Of a DNA stretch of 64,000 nucleotides, positions 13,234-25,739 are shown piece after piece. The notes under the pieces were generated by a model that worked only from the letters and a program-made list of their open reading frames with translations, did no database searches and was not told the DNA's origin. Position numbers and translations under genes: made by a program. The stretch spans positions 124,001 through 188,000 of the forward strand of contig JAQGEQ010000094.1 of NCBI GenBank assembly GCA_034620365.1, in the 5' to 3' direction. The stretch comes from Pegea sp. RAD2-039. Lineage: Eukaryota > Chordata > Thaliacea > Salpida > Salpidae. The first letter of the stretch is position 1. Every line of letters begins with the position of its first letter.

Positions 13234-15097
13234 GTTTTCCTGTCGTTTACTTTTTTGCTCTGGTGTTTTTTACTCTCAATTTATAAAATTTAATAAATAA
13301 AATCCTGCCATCAAATATTTTTCAGTATTTTTATTCTTCTCGAATTGAATAAGGATTTTGACAAGGAAGAATAATTTTTGCTTTCAACGAATTATGGTAA
13401 ATAATTTGTATCTGGAAATTCCTGATATTTTCTATTAAATTAATAGAAACTTATACACGAGCTAGCAAAAAGCTAAACTCTGTTTGCTGTCTTCAACATG
13501 AGTGATAAACAATTGTTTCAAATCAGACAACAAACCCTGTTTATTTTCCATCAGAATAAGTTGCTTTTGTGTATCAAGAATTAACTTTCGAAAGTTTTGT
13601 GGTTTGTTTCTCAGTTCACACTTTGATAATTCAATTAACTAAATTAAATGAAAAGTGAACTCTGTTTTAAATACTACTTGACATATTAATGTATCCTGGG
13701 ATAAAAAGAACTTTTCATCTTGCTATGAATTGTGTAAGAAAGAAGCGATAACTAACACCAAATAATACTATTAATATTCTACAAAAATACTTATAATAAG
13801 GTGCTTGACAGTTAGCAGTAGGATAAAATATAAGATGGATGTAACTTCTGTGTATAATTGATTTAATTTTTAAATATTATTAAGCAAGGAGGTCTAACAT
13901 CAAATCTAGAATCCAATGAAAAGTCTCTTCTATATTTGTTACATTTGATGATTCAAGATGCAAATCTGATTAATAGTAAGGACAAAATAAAGAAAGTTGT
14001 CAAGCACCCTTTTCTGACACAGTAGATGAGTGAACAGAACAAGTTATTTCTGAAAATCGAAATTCTTAATGTTCATCGGCTATTAATCTACAAGAGTGAT
14101 GACGTCATCACAACGATACAACTAAAAAGATGACAGATTATCAATCTGCAAAATTATCCAAAATAATCCTCAGATGTTATTCCATGATGAGCGTCGAGAC
14201 TTGAAGTCTTCTCGATTCTTAGATTCACAAAATCTTTTGCAGAATTTTTTCTGTACTTAATCGAGAAGACAACAGCAGAAAACTGTAAAGAAAATTATTT
14301 TCGCAAAATTTACATTTTATTTATTTATTTTAGAATTGAATTATCAAGAATATAAAATTTAAAAATTTTATTGAGAGATAGAAACAAATATCTAAGACCT
14401 TTCAATTATCTTTTTGCTGATAATATTTGGTTTTTGTTCGCTATAAAAGCTGTTGGTTTTGTAACTCGCAGTCGCGTGTTAAATAAATGAACATTTTGGA
14501 AGTACAATTTGGGTTTGTTGCCACTTTTCTTATAACTTGAATCGTTTTGAGAAATTTTTAAATCTTTCTTGGTGAGCAATTCAGACAAGGAAACAGTGAA
14601 TATAATTCTTCTAATTTTTTGTTGTTGAAGCATTTAGGTTGTTGTAGAAATCATATTTTCTTTTTACTTCTTCAATTTTCATCGAGTCGGAAATAACACA
14701 CATTCTCATAAAAATATTATAAATAATAATAAGTATTATAAATATTTAAGATGCAATTTTATTTATCTTTTTGCAATCATATTGTTATGTGTTCACTATA
14801 ATTTGTTATCTGTAACCTTACAATGAAAAAAAAATCAATATTTTATTTCAGAATTAAACTTGACTCTTTAATATTATACTACAAAGTTTTATATATATGT
14901 TTTTATAGAGACTTGCCAGATTTAATATATCTCAACATTAAAAAGAATCTTGTTTTACAGATAGATCAATACTTTTATTATCAACGCTTGTCGAAATCTT
15001 AACAAAACAGAAGTATCTTCTAATAGAGGTGCAACTTAACATGAAATCAAACTTTAGCCCCAAAATTCAGAGCTTTTCTTCATAAGCATCAGTTTCT
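13234..15097. other. intergenic DNA between the endosulfine and NAP1-like genes
   Basis: Holds the presumed 3' end of the endosulfine transcript, an isolated TGACGTCA at about 14102, and a short inverted repeat built on TCGAGAAG/CTTCTCGA (about 14205-14270). The open stretch at 14406-14633 has no family resemblance and is treated as chance. Confidence 0.4.
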
Positions 15098-18000
15098 TCA
15101 TTCAAATTGTTTCTTTCGTTTCAATAAACCTTCGGTCGTTTCATCACCGAAATTGCTTAATTTTCTGTCATTTAAAAGTTAAAAGTAAAAAGATTAAAAT
15201 TATATTTAAAGTCTACCAACCTCTTTAGTGACTTTCTAGTACTTGATAATAAAATCAGATTATTAGTCTGAAGATTAGAAACAATCTCATCATAAAACTG
15301 ACTGCTTAATGGTGTTCCTTCAGCAGTTTTGTATTCTTCATCTTCAGAAATACAATCTTCTAACCTCCTTCTTTCGATATATTCTGGTGTAAGATTCATC
15401 AACATTTCTTTCAAATCAGCAAAGTAGTTCTTATCTGAACAAACACTTGATTCGTATGCATCTGCAAGTTCTTTTTTGATCGAATCTGTACACTGTATTT
15501 CTTCTTTATCATCAGCTACTAGTTGAGGAACAACTACTTGGACAAAGATGCCAGGATATTGATATCTTGTTGAAACGTGAAACGAGTCTTTCTTTGGTAT
15601 ATCTTCCACCTTTTCTTTATCATCTAGTTGTTCATCAACCTTATCTTTATCTTCTTTTTCAGTTTCATCATCTACTTGTATGTTATCACCATCAGAAACT
15701 CTATATTCGTTATCAGTTTTTTTTTTGATGCAAAACGTTTTCTGATTTTTCAGAGATTGATTGGTTAATGAGGTTCTTGTACTGTAGATTAAGCGCTTAT
15801 TATAAGGAAGGCATCGTTGCTTCACCAAAGACTTTCGTTTCTTAGCAACCCTGGTTTTCAAGTTACTTCTACCTGAATCACTACAAGATTGCGATTCCAA
15901 ATCAGTTTGTTGTGAAAGCAACCGATCATCACGAACGAGACTTGAAGACACAACCTCACCTAAACCACTAACTGTATTTCCAGTTTCACTATCAGCAATT
16001 ATCTTTTCAATTTCTTCTTTAGTATTTATGCGATCAGTAATTTTATGATTTCTTTTATCCAGCTCATTTTCAAATTGATTCAAATCTTGAATAGAATCAC
16101 GACTAGAAACTGTTAGAGTTTTTTCAAAGATATCTCCATGCTTCTTTGTATCAAAATTTTCATCAAAATTTGTCAGTTGTTGGAGACAAAAACCAGCCGA
16201 TTGAAACGGAGTAACGTTGAAAAAATCTCTCTCAATTTTATGAAGATCATTGTTTGATGATGCAGTTGAATGATAAGGAGTTGGTATTCCTACTTTCAGA
16301 TCACTTTCACAAGGTTCGACCTTTTCACTTTCAATATCTGATAATTTTTCACCAATATCAGTTGAAAGGTCTTCACCAGTTTTAGAAAGCTCCTCAAACA
16401 ACTTTTTGAATTCCTGTTCAGCTGCAATTTTGTTTGTTGCAATTGATAATAAAGCTTCGTTATTTTCACTTTGGGAAATTTTTGGAGGCAAACAGTTAGT
16501 AGTTTTATTTTTCGAAGCTTTCAAATAATTCCTAATATCACTTTTTGATCTTCTTGTATTTTTATTGTTGTATTCCTTATCTGTATGTTGTGAAAATGAA
16601 CTTTCACACTTTCCAATAGTTTTTGAGTCTTTTTCTTGTAATTCAAGTGATGGTAGCTCAAGCCTCTTTAGAATATCACTAAAAGTTGTGGAATTTCGAA
16701 ATGTATTCATACTTTTCCACATCTCACAAAATTCCTGATAAAACTTTACATCTTTTTCATTAAATTTAGCTTTCTTAAAACTACTAGAAGGAAAGCTACA
16801 GTTGGTCTTCAATACTTCCTGCTTTTCATCTGTTTAAATTATAATAATTATCATACTTCATTTTTGATTACTTTTTTGGCTAATTCTACTCGAAAGAACA
16901 ACTTTAAGATTACAATTTAATTCTTACCAACAACAGAAATATCATCTTGTTCCTTTCGAACAATTGAAAAAGCATTTGGTATCATAACTCCTGATATATA
17001 GCTACCAATTTCGAAATCACTGAAAAGTTTTTATTAGAAAAACAAGCTTCAGCGAATATTTGAATGATTACAGTTCTATTTTTTCTTGATCTTCATCACT
17101 AGAGCCGTTCCACTTAGATTGGATGTAATCGAAGAACGAAACAAAACTTTTTTCCTCCTTTGCATCTTTATTTTTATTTCTTAATTTTTCTATCATTGCA
17201 AACAAGTTTATTTATCGAATTTTTAATTAATTTGGTCATCTCACTTTCTCTAGCTTTCCAGGCAATCCTAGTTGATCTGATCTCACGTAGTTTAGGACCT
17301 TGGTAATCCAAACACACATCTTTATCAAACATCAAATCCTGAAAATCTACAAAATCAAGCTTACGTTAAATCCTAAATGATTCTAGATCTAATTTCTACC
17401 TTTATCTTCATCATTGCAGCTTTCTCTTAGTTCATCTGGGTAGATGTCAATCAAATATCTCTTCACAATCTTCTTATTATGAAAATACGGATTTGTTAAA
17501 AACTTAAACTCGATCTGAAAGCCGTTTTCTACGAAAATTAAAACAGATTTATATTTTGAATTCGTCTCTATAAAAGCTGCCAGTTGAACAAAGTAATTGA
17601 TTATATAAACATCAGTTATTAAAGATTTTATTAATTTACTTTTGACTTTATCTCTAGGGTTTCTTTCGTTTAGAGTATTTGTTGTAATTTCAGCCAAATA
17701 ATTAAGTATTTCTAAATCCTTTGCTTGGATTATACGACTAATTATATGATTTGAAGAAACCAAAACTTTCTTCCAAAAGTTTTTATAAAAATCATCATTT
17801 GAATTAGTAGTTCCAGCTGTTAAAACAAACATCAAAATATTTGATATTTCTTCAATAAAAAGAAACTGAAAGTAATTTATCTCTGCGACTAATGGTACCT
17901 GAAACTAATAATTCACAATGATCTTTCAGTTTCTTATAAATTTTATCATCTGAACAAATTGTTGTACTCCGGATTTTATCATCAATTTCACCAAACGAAA

Positions 18001-18799
18001 AACTAAAGATAAAATATAGAAAAATATGAAAAAGTTTTATATTAAAAATTCCACAAACTTCTTATCCGGATAGTTCACAGCTTTGAGCAAAGAGCCCTGC
18101 AACTTTTGGAGTGGGCCATAAAACTTGTCCTGGTAATGCTCTTGGAGTTTCAAGACATCTCGCTGAAAGTTTACTCCTAACATAACCATGTGATTATGGA
18201 TAGCCAAAAATGCTTTTTGTTGGTCAGGGGCCTAAAATAATTATCTTTGTCAAAACTAATTTTTAATAAGTTTTTATGGATTAAAAATAGTTTGATAAAT
18301 TTTTTGTTTTGAATAATTCTTGATTAGATTTAAAAATGTAGATTGATTGAAAAACATTTGTTGAAAAAACGGCTCAATAACAAAATAAATAATTTTTAAG
18401 TCATTAAAATCGTCAATTTTGAGTTATTTTTAAACTAAAACATAGTTATCGATGCAATAAAATCATACAGTTGAATCTAAAGATGTTGTGTTTATGTTTG
18501 AAGGGCTTGTTTCATCTTCATTCAAATTCTCAGCTCTAAATTCATCAAAAAGAGGATTTCTCCAAATTGTTCTTATCTAACAAACACAAATTTGTTTAAA
18601 CAAACTTAAATTCAGTTTGTGTTTGACAGTAAATTGTTTTATTTACACTTCAACTTAATAAATAACTTTGACTAATTGCTTTTTAGCTGCTTACTTGTTT
18701 AACTTTTTTATCAGCACCGTTTCGTTTAACTACTTTCCTTATTTTTTTCCCTTTTTTAGCTTTCCTTGTAAGCTTTTTCGATCTTTTAAAGTTGGCCAT
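15098..18799 (-). CDS. NAP1-family histone chaperone with long C-terminal extension
   Basis: Exons in consistent phase: 18695-18799, 18469-18576, 18059-18231, 17899-18002, 17400-17816, 17245-17346, 17072-17189, 16928-17019, 15221-16829, and probably a last exon 15098-15164 ending LLKRKKQFE. NAP family proteins bind histones H2A-H2B or H3-H4 and act in nucleosome assembly. Family signs in order: a coiled dimerisation stretch (FQRDVLKLQEHYQDKFYGPL, compare FyeEvhdLErkY..LyqPL), FWKKVL...ILNYLAEI, GFQIEFKFLTNPYF, IAWK, FVSFFDYI, and DFEIGSYISGVMIPNA (compare DFEIGhflrerIIPrs). The N-terminus is very basic (MANFKRSKKLTRKAKKGKK), nucleolar-signal-like. After the NAP fold comes an unusual tail of about 550 Ser/Lys/Glu-rich, probably disordered residues, where typical NAP1 ends in a short acidic tail; the whole protein is about 960 residues against the usual 350-420. 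If the last splice is not used, the ORF ends at 15172. Confidence 0.85.
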
Positions 18800-20067
18800 T
18801 TTTATTGACTTCCTATTCAAATTAATACAACTTTAACAAGCTGTTTAATTTTCAAATAATTATATTTTCTAAAAATTATACAGATTTTACTTTTTATATC
18901 CGCAGTTTTAGTGACTAATTTATGTAAAAGTATTAATCAATAAATAGTGATCTATGACGTCATAAGTCTTATTATTATCTCAATTTGTAAATACCCCAAA
19001 ACTTTTAATTTTTAAGTTTTTAATATTTTTTAAGTTAATTAAATTAAATTAAATAAATATTTATTTCTTTGGTTTAAAAAAAAATATAATAAAATCACCT
19101 GTCGAAAAACTACTTGAATTATTAAATATCGCTAGATCAGGGGTTTATTATAATCTATCTTTCATTAAACATTCTGATTTGGGTTATACATCTCTTTTAT
19201 AAGACATTTATTTTCATAAATACTTTACACATTTCATGTACCTCTCTAATGCGCTTCAATATTTATCAAGAATTAGTTTATAAATCTTGGCGAGATACTT
19301 GCATTAGTCCCGACTTTCATCAACTTCAAAAGACCTTTGATGATTTGAGCTTTTTACTCCAAGTCTAATCTTAGATACCTTTGGAACGTCCATAAAATCA
19401 AGTCTTTGCGCATTTGATATAAAATTGTGAAATATTGCTAAATAAATAAAAGCTCTCGAAATATTGATGCCATCAAAATAAAATTGAAAAGTATAAAAAG
19501 AGTTTCAAAGTCAAAAAAGTTTATGTTGCGATAAATACTTAAAATTTACCAGTTTTTCACAAACTAGAAAAATAATATTAAATTTTAAGTTTGAAATCCT
19601 TAGTTTTTATAACTTTTACAAAAGAATTGTTTATAAGAAAAGTTTTAGTTGAAAGCGTTTTGCTGCTATAAAAATTCAAATCATACAACTTTTGTTTTAA
19701 TCGATGTTCCATTTATTACATAATTTTCAGTTGGTTCTGTTTCGACCAGACAACGGAAATGAAAGCTGTTGAAATATTTTTGTTGGCTTTCGACAAAGTC
19801 CATGTACTGCTGGTTTACATTAGCAGTAAATGATCAGTGGCTTGTAGCTTTGGAGTATCACAGACCCTGAAAGTAAGCTGTGCAAACATACCAGATGATT
19901 TACTGATACGACTCTTAATATCGTTTCGTTTCAAATACTTGTTTTAATAATATTAAGAAAGAATTGTTAAAACCATAAATCAATACATTAAGCTACTCAA
20001 AGGACTTTATGAAAAAAATAATCAATTGAAACTTATGTTTTTGTTCATATTATTATTATTTTTTTAG
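18800..20067. other. intergenic DNA
   Basis: Upstream of the NAP1-like gene. Contains one TGACGTCA near 18956 and a LINE fragment (listed). The stretch 19720-19870 has higher GC and an acceptor-like CAG followed by about 40 open codons, but no recognisable product. Confidence 0.4.
19205..19405 (-). mobile_element. 5' fragment of the main LINE family
   Basis: Closely similar, same strand, to 10545-10735 of the long copy (shared blocks such as CTCTAATGCGCTCA/GATT and GATACCTTTGGAACGTCCA). It corresponds to the ORF1-like 5' region. No other part of the element is attached. Confidence 0.7.
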
Positions 20068-21460
20068 GATCAAAATATCCCATATGAAGAACCTAAGAAT
20101 ATAAATGTTGAAAGCAGACCGGTAAGTTTGGTTATTCAGCTTTTCTTTATTAGTTACATATGTGACATTTTATAATTATTATTGACAAGTTATTGTTTAT
20201 ATTAAAATTTGATGCTTCTCAAAATAAATTGAAAATTTAAGTTGTTCAATGAAAACGTATTTGGGACTTATAAAAAAATAACTCGAAAAAGTTATTTGTA
20301 AATGAACACTAATACATTATGTTAAATATCACCTACAAATTTTATAGCAATTAACTTCTATCTCTCAATAAACGATTAATTTCTCTTATTTTCGTTCTAA
20401 TGAATTCAAATTCTATTTTTTAGTCATGAATTAAGTTAAATAAAATCAAATTAACTACTTTACAAAAGCAAGATTAAATCTTATAACTTGATAAATGATA
20501 AAACTTGAAAACACCTTTTTAAAATCACTAATTTTTTTCATAATAGTAGTAAAATAGATTTGAATAATTTTGATATAGTTTTTAACAAATGTTTTCTTTA
20601 GGAATCAAATGCTAGCAAGAAAAGTCAAAGTGACATCTGGTCAATTTCCTCATTGGTTAGTTTCTGTGATTAACTTATCAGTTAGTCATAACTTTAATTC
20701 AAGTTAAATAAATTTAATTAAATAATTGTTGTTTTCATGAAAAAATCAAATATTTTTTTTTACGTTTGCTACTTTCAAAAGATAAAAGATAAAATTGATT
20801 TTGTAGAAAACCAATTGCTCCGAAACCAGCAATAATTTGGTGAATCCAGTTTTGGTAAATATTAATTTGATCCAAAACCTAATTTATTTTTATGTAGATA
20901 TAAATTTGCATTCTTAAAACTTACTGAAAATATTTATTTATGATTTTATGATGAAAACGATGAAATAAAAAGTAAAGTCACTTGGATAATTTCAGAACCT
21001 GATACAGTAAATGAAAAATGATTGTTTCTATTTGTTGTTCTATTTTAAAAAATAACTTTCTATTTTTATTAACAGGTTTTGTATAAAAAAATTATTATTG
21101 AATATCTAGTTATTTTTATCTCTGTTGCTATTTTATTTGCTGTTTATATTATTTAGAAATTAAAACTGATTAATTTTTACTTTATTTTTTCAGAACCAAA
21201 GCATAAGTGATAATAAAAATATTCAAAATGTTGAAAGCAAACCAATTAGTTGTGATTTAATGTTGATATTATAATGGTTTTACTTGATAAGTTTTTTTTC
21301 CTGATTTAAATAATAATTTTATTAAATATTTCTGAGAAAACACTACTTTAGACAACTTGTTTAAATTACGACTTGAATATAGAATTAATATTATTTTTGT
21401 TTTCAACTTCATTTGAATCTTATTTATTTTATTCAGGATCAAAATATCCCAGATGAATAA
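20068..21460 (+). pseudogene. decayed paralogue of the micro-exon gene
   Basis: Contains micro-exons matching those of the gene at 31151-35335, same strand: 20068-20121 (DQNIPYEEPKNINVESRP, like exon 17), 20602-20655 (ESNASKKSQSDIWSISSL, no counterpart elsewhere), 20807-20854 (ends ETSNNLVNPVL, like exon 12), a relic of exon 13 at about 20951-21006 whose acceptor AG is lost, a relic of exon 16 at 21194-21244 whose donor GT has become AT, and a copy of exon 17 at 21437 ending early in TAA. Exon order differs from the complete gene. No 5' exons were found, so this is probably a dead copy, although the first three exons still have good splice signals. Confidence 0.7.
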
Positions 21461-22440
21461 TGACCTCAATTATTAACGTAGCTAGCATATTTTTAGATAA
21501 TTATAAATGGTTTTAATTCCACTATAAACAGTTTTGAATGTTTTTATACTTTGAAATTACAAAACTTTTATCATTTTTTGACTTTTCTGAAAGTAAAATT
21601 TGGAGATTCTAATTTAACTTACTTGAAATAATAGTTTCAAGGGTTTTTGATGTTAAGTTTTTTTTTATGTAATCTTCATTATTTTTGATGAGTTTTATTT
21701 CAATTTTTTTCAATACTCTCTGCTCAAATTAGCTATAAGATCATGCTAAGGTTGATGAAGTAGATAAAGCTCTTTGTTAAATAAATAGTTAATTTTAGAA
21801 ATAATTTGTTCATGTTTTAAGTGAAAGAAAATGAGTTTTAATGATAACAGCCAACAAAGAGTTAACAAACAGTCTTAAGATGAAATCTGAAGTGAATTAT
21901 ATCGTTGAACAAAAGTATATAATCAAACTATTTATAAAAATGAATAATTAAAGATCTGTCAAAACTTATTTCAATCAAAGTATAGATTTCTTCATTAAGA
22001 TGTATTTATTACAAAAATATTTTTATTAGTTTATATCACAACGGAAAAAGAAACATAAAATCGAATATGGTTAAATATCAAAACAATTCGGTTTTCTAAC
22101 TTGAAACTATCAAGCTGTGATTAAACTTCCGATACTTCCTTTCTTATCCTATTAAAATGTGTCATAGAAATCTTCAACTAACAAAATCACTTCGTTATTA
22201 TTAGAAAGTGAAATTTTTATTTTCAATTATATTTGCTTCAGTATATTTACATCTAATACTACTCTGCATCAAGCTAAATCTTTGTTTGTTTTGTAATCCT
22301 AAATTTTAGATTATCTACAACAAAGTCAAAATAAAATGCTCTTAAACACAAATCACTTTATTTAAAACTCTTATTAAATATTATAAAGCTCAATACTATG
22401 TTTAATAAAAGAGTTGAAATGAATAATTTCAGTTAGAACT
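21461..22440. other. AT-rich intergenic DNA
   Basis: Nothing supported. The open stretch on the minus strand at 21269-21469 lies over the decayed micro-exon copy and is a shadow. Confidence 0.4.
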
Positions 22441-22454
22441 TTATTTTCCGTTTA

Positions 22455-22800
22455 CGTCGAGTAATAGTTACCACCTGAAAGGTCCCGGGTTTGAGCCCGG
22501 GCAGCAACAGTTATGCGAGAAAAAAAGTCCAATAAAAAATGTTGAAGGGCCTTGTTAGTCTGGTTGATTACCAAACTTTAAGGTGACCCAAAACTTTGAG
22601 TTTAAAAGTCTGAGTTAAAGACTCGTGGATAGTTTGTCTCAGTGTTGTTCTGTCAGCTCCTGTGATGCAAACGAGGCATATCTGCGTTTTCATTCTAATC
22701 CACATATGGAGAAAAATCCTGCTACATATTAGCATATAGATCTCTGTAATTTCTATCCTGGCTTTCAGCAAGGTCATTCTCTGCTGAATTTGTTAATGTT
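22455..22800 (+). repeat. tRNA-derived repeat (SINE-like) or tRNA relic
   Basis: GGTCCCGGGTTTGAGCCCGG at about 22481-22500 is a perfect T-arm with an RNA polymerase III B box (GGTTTGAGCC), preceded by an anticodon-arm remnant (CACCTGAAAGG) and followed by GCAGCAACA, an acceptor 3' strand. The 5' half of the tRNA is not recognisable. A GC-richer segment without open frame similarity follows to about 22800, which could be the body of a SINE. With one copy only in the window, a decayed tRNA cannot be excluded. Confidence 0.4.
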
Positions 22801-23442
22801 TGTGACAAACCAAATAAGGTAACGAAGAAAGTCACTTTTAATCATTTAATATACCGATGAAAAGTAATTTCAATATTCATTGGAAGCGTCAAAACAGTCT
22901 TCAGACCATCTAAATATCTGCTTTCTTCAATAAACATGGAATTGTTATTCCAACAGTAGAAATAATTTTTTTTTGAACAATTCATTTCATCTGAACTTTC
23001 TTGACAATCAACAAACTTTAGTGATTTCTTTTATGAAATTGAAATGCTTTTATTATTAACGAAGTAGTTTTAAATCTAATGTTGAAAAGCAACATATTTT
23101 GCAATTAAGTTTTTGCTGAAATACGAATACAAAGTTGAATTAAGATGAAAGTAATCAGGTTTTAAAACGATTTTATTGATCTCATGATATTTACCAGATT
23201 TCAAAAACTGAAAAATTCAAATTACAAACAAACTTTAATTTCTAAAGATGAGCTTCATGTGGCTTGTTAATCCCAAGTATTCAATGCTATTCTAGAGTGG
23301 GTCAAATATGATTTAACTTCAAGACAACATTGCTTAAATAAGTTAATTAATAACGTAAGTATCTAGAAACTATAAAGTTGTAGACTTGTGAGTATAAAAC
23401 TGTGATTTCTCTAGATACGTTGTCATTTGATAAAACCAAAAT
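22801..23442. other. intergenic DNA
   Basis: No gene, RNA or repeat that I can support. Confidence 0.4.
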
Positions 23443-23627
23443 TTATTTCCATGAAATTAGAAAATTGTGAAATAATCCCAGTAGCACTGCCAGTAGCACC
23501 CCTATTAGTACAAACACGGGCTGACAGATTACTGTCACTACCACCAGCAGAGCTAGCTTGAACTTTTTCTTGGTCTTTGGGATTACGGGTCAACGCTTAA
23601 CAAACGGCTCATTTCTTCTATAGAGTA
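23443..23627 (-). pseudogene. membrane-protein last exon interrupted by TGA
   Basis: An acceptor-like TTCAG precedes 23627. One frame reads LYRRNEPFVKR, then TGA (23590-23592), then PVIPKTKKKFKL followed by a hydrophobic segment of about 27 residues (LALLVVVTVICQPVFVLIGV and on) and a short end ISWK with TAA at 23443. The GC content and the basic-then-hydrophobic pattern look like a real single-pass or tail-anchored membrane exon. A second frame through the same stretch is also open (RNPKDQEKVQASSAGGSDSN), so the coding frame is not certain. Most likely a broken exon of a lost receptor gene. Confidence 0.4.
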
Positions 23628-23756
23628 CTGAACATGAAAAATAAAGTATCAGTTTGATTTTAACAAAAATAAACTCAACTTATATGTTTGGGATCGAGTT
23701 TCTTTTTGCTTCTCTCTTTCAATTTATCTTTTTGGAAACAATAATTTTTTTATTCT

Positions 23757-23938
23757 TCAGTATGAGCAGTATGTGCGTCTATTGGATGAGTTTATTGGAC
23801 ATACCCCTAAACTTTCACAAACGAATGTTTTTCTGTGATTCCACCAGCTGTAGAAAATTACTCGACATGCATCGCATGTTTCTACTCCATAATTCAAATT
23901 CTTAGACTCATCGTTGCAAATACGGCAATATTTAGTTG
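23757..23938 (-). pseudogene. orphan nuclear-receptor DNA-binding domain, truncated
   Basis: The minus strand encodes the two zinc fingers of a nuclear receptor: KYCRICNDESKNLNYGVETC, then DACRVIFYSWWNHRKTFVC, then CPINSS and RRTYCSY. Finger 1 has its four cysteines (CRIC...CDAC). The P-box is CDACRVIF instead of the common CEGCKGFF, a divergent type. Finger 2 has three cysteines, and the fourth is replaced by TGA (23757-23759), followed by RIKKLL, which matches the family's CRxKKCL continuation. There is an in-frame stop just upstream, no start codon, no ligand-binding domain and no clear splice sites. This is best read as a dead duplicate exon of a host nuclear receptor. Confidence 0.65.
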
Positions 23939-24689
23939 ATTTTCAAATCGAAGAAACGGTAGGAATTTAAAAAAAGATTATTTATTTACTATATTTACTT
24001 TGTAACATTTTCTACTTTAAAGCTTCTTTGTTTCATAAAAATATGATTTTTTTTTCTGTAAAAATGTTATAAATATAAATGCTTATTAATAAATTATGAA
24101 TTTATTATAAATTTATTAATTAATTTAATAAATTAATAAATTTATCAGAAATGTTAATTTTTGCTTAAAAAAATAACTAATGATGCACACTACAATACAA
24201 TAAGTATTATCCAATTACGAGTAGATTGAATTATAATATCCTAGAAATGTGTAGAATCAAATGACGTCAATAGTGTTACAACTGTATCTTCTATTAAAAT
24301 CAAAATTAACGTCAAAAGTAAATAATTACCAAAAAAAAACTTTCAATTTATTTGAACAAATCAAATTTTTAGCTAACATTATAAGATTTTATCAAAAGTG
24401 AAAATATATAAATTTCAAGTAGAATTAAAAAAAATTGATTATTCAACATTTCTTAGTTATAAAAAATAATCTAATAAATTATTTTGTTATTAAAAATAGT
24501 TCAAAAAATGGAATTATAACAAATAAGATAGAGAATTTAAAGTAAAAGTATAAAATGATTTTAAAGTCTCTGTACAATATAATAGTGCAAATTTACAATG
24601 TTAATAATATAAAAAATGCCATCCACAATTTTAATAGAATCATTAATCAACATTTGCATCAGTAGGACATCTCGTACATTTATTTATCT
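23939..24689. other. very AT-rich non-coding DNA
   Basis: Contains palindromic AT tracts (about 24090-24140, repeats of TTAATAAATT) and one TGACGTCA near 24263. No coding features. Confidence 0.4.
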
Positions 24690-25025
24690 ATTACAATAAA
24701 TGCAAAGTAGGGTACCTGATGAGAGTACCTCTCGCTAACACACATTCTCACAAATAACATCTATTTAGTTAAAAATATAGAAAGTAAAAGATGTAACACA
24801 TGGCATTTCAGTAGTCCTCAAAGCATATAACAGTGAACAATTACAAAGAATGTTAATAATATAAGAAAAAGAGAAAAAAATCATAGTTTAGAAATGGCAA
24901 TGTTGGCAATATTATAACGGTTCAACTTCTTTTTGAATAACACGAGTGACTTCGACATGACAATGTCTGATGGCAGCGGTTCCATGTATTAATTGTGCGG
25001 TATGAGAAAAAATTTTCTCTGACCA
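24690..25025 (-). mobile_element. 3' end fragment of the main LINE family
   Basis: Closely matches the 3' 300 bases of the copy at 7725 (tail word AGGGTACCTGATGAGAGTACC, then the untranslated tail and last RT-end codons around CAATGTCTGATGGCAGC). It is a 5'-truncated insertion, the usual product of LINE retrotransposition. Confidence 0.8.
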
Positions 25026-25735
25026 ATGATTTTTATAAACACTTTTTAATTAAATGACTTTTTTTAATTTTCAAACCCTTATTAAAAAACTACAGAAAGT
25101 TAAGAAATGGTATAATTCTTTAGTTGAAACGATTAAAATTAAAGTTAAAGTTACTACTTTGTTGAAACAAGATTCAATCTTGTTTTTAAGTTCTTTTATT
25201 TTTATTTAACTTTTGTAAACTCACAAAACTATAATGACTGATTTTGAATTTTTTTCAGTTTTTGAATTTTAAAAATTATCTTTTAAACTGAGATAAGGTT
25301 TATTTCATTACCATTAACTAATAATCTAATTAACAAACATATACAGCACAGTTTCCTAAGTAGTGAATTACAAAAACAATTAAAAACTTTCTTTATGATT
25401 AAAAATAAATGAGATAATCAAAAGTTGTAATCAAATAGTAGACAATTCTGCTTTTATTCATGATCTTTTTTATTAATAAGGGTTTGACGAGTTATGTGAC
25501 TCATAAAAATTGAAGAATACTTTTTATTTCCAAGGAAAAACTATGGGAATTTTGTCGCCTGGTTAGAATCTACATTTTTACGTCTTAAAAAGCATTTAAA
25601 TATTTTTTGTCAACCCAACCATTTTTTTCAAAATTTTTTTTAAATAAAAGAAATCTAAAGTCCGTAAATATATTAAAAAAATAATTGAAGAAAAACAATA
25701 GAAATTTTTAAAATTTTAACTTTTGTTAGACACCA
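25026..25735. other. AT-rich non-coding DNA
   Basis: No supported features. Confidence 0.4.
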
Positions 25736-25739
25736 AAGT

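Noticed and set aside
14406-14633. 75-codon minus-strand frame
   Set aside because: Low-complexity AT-rich sequence with no family likeness, splice logic or composition change.
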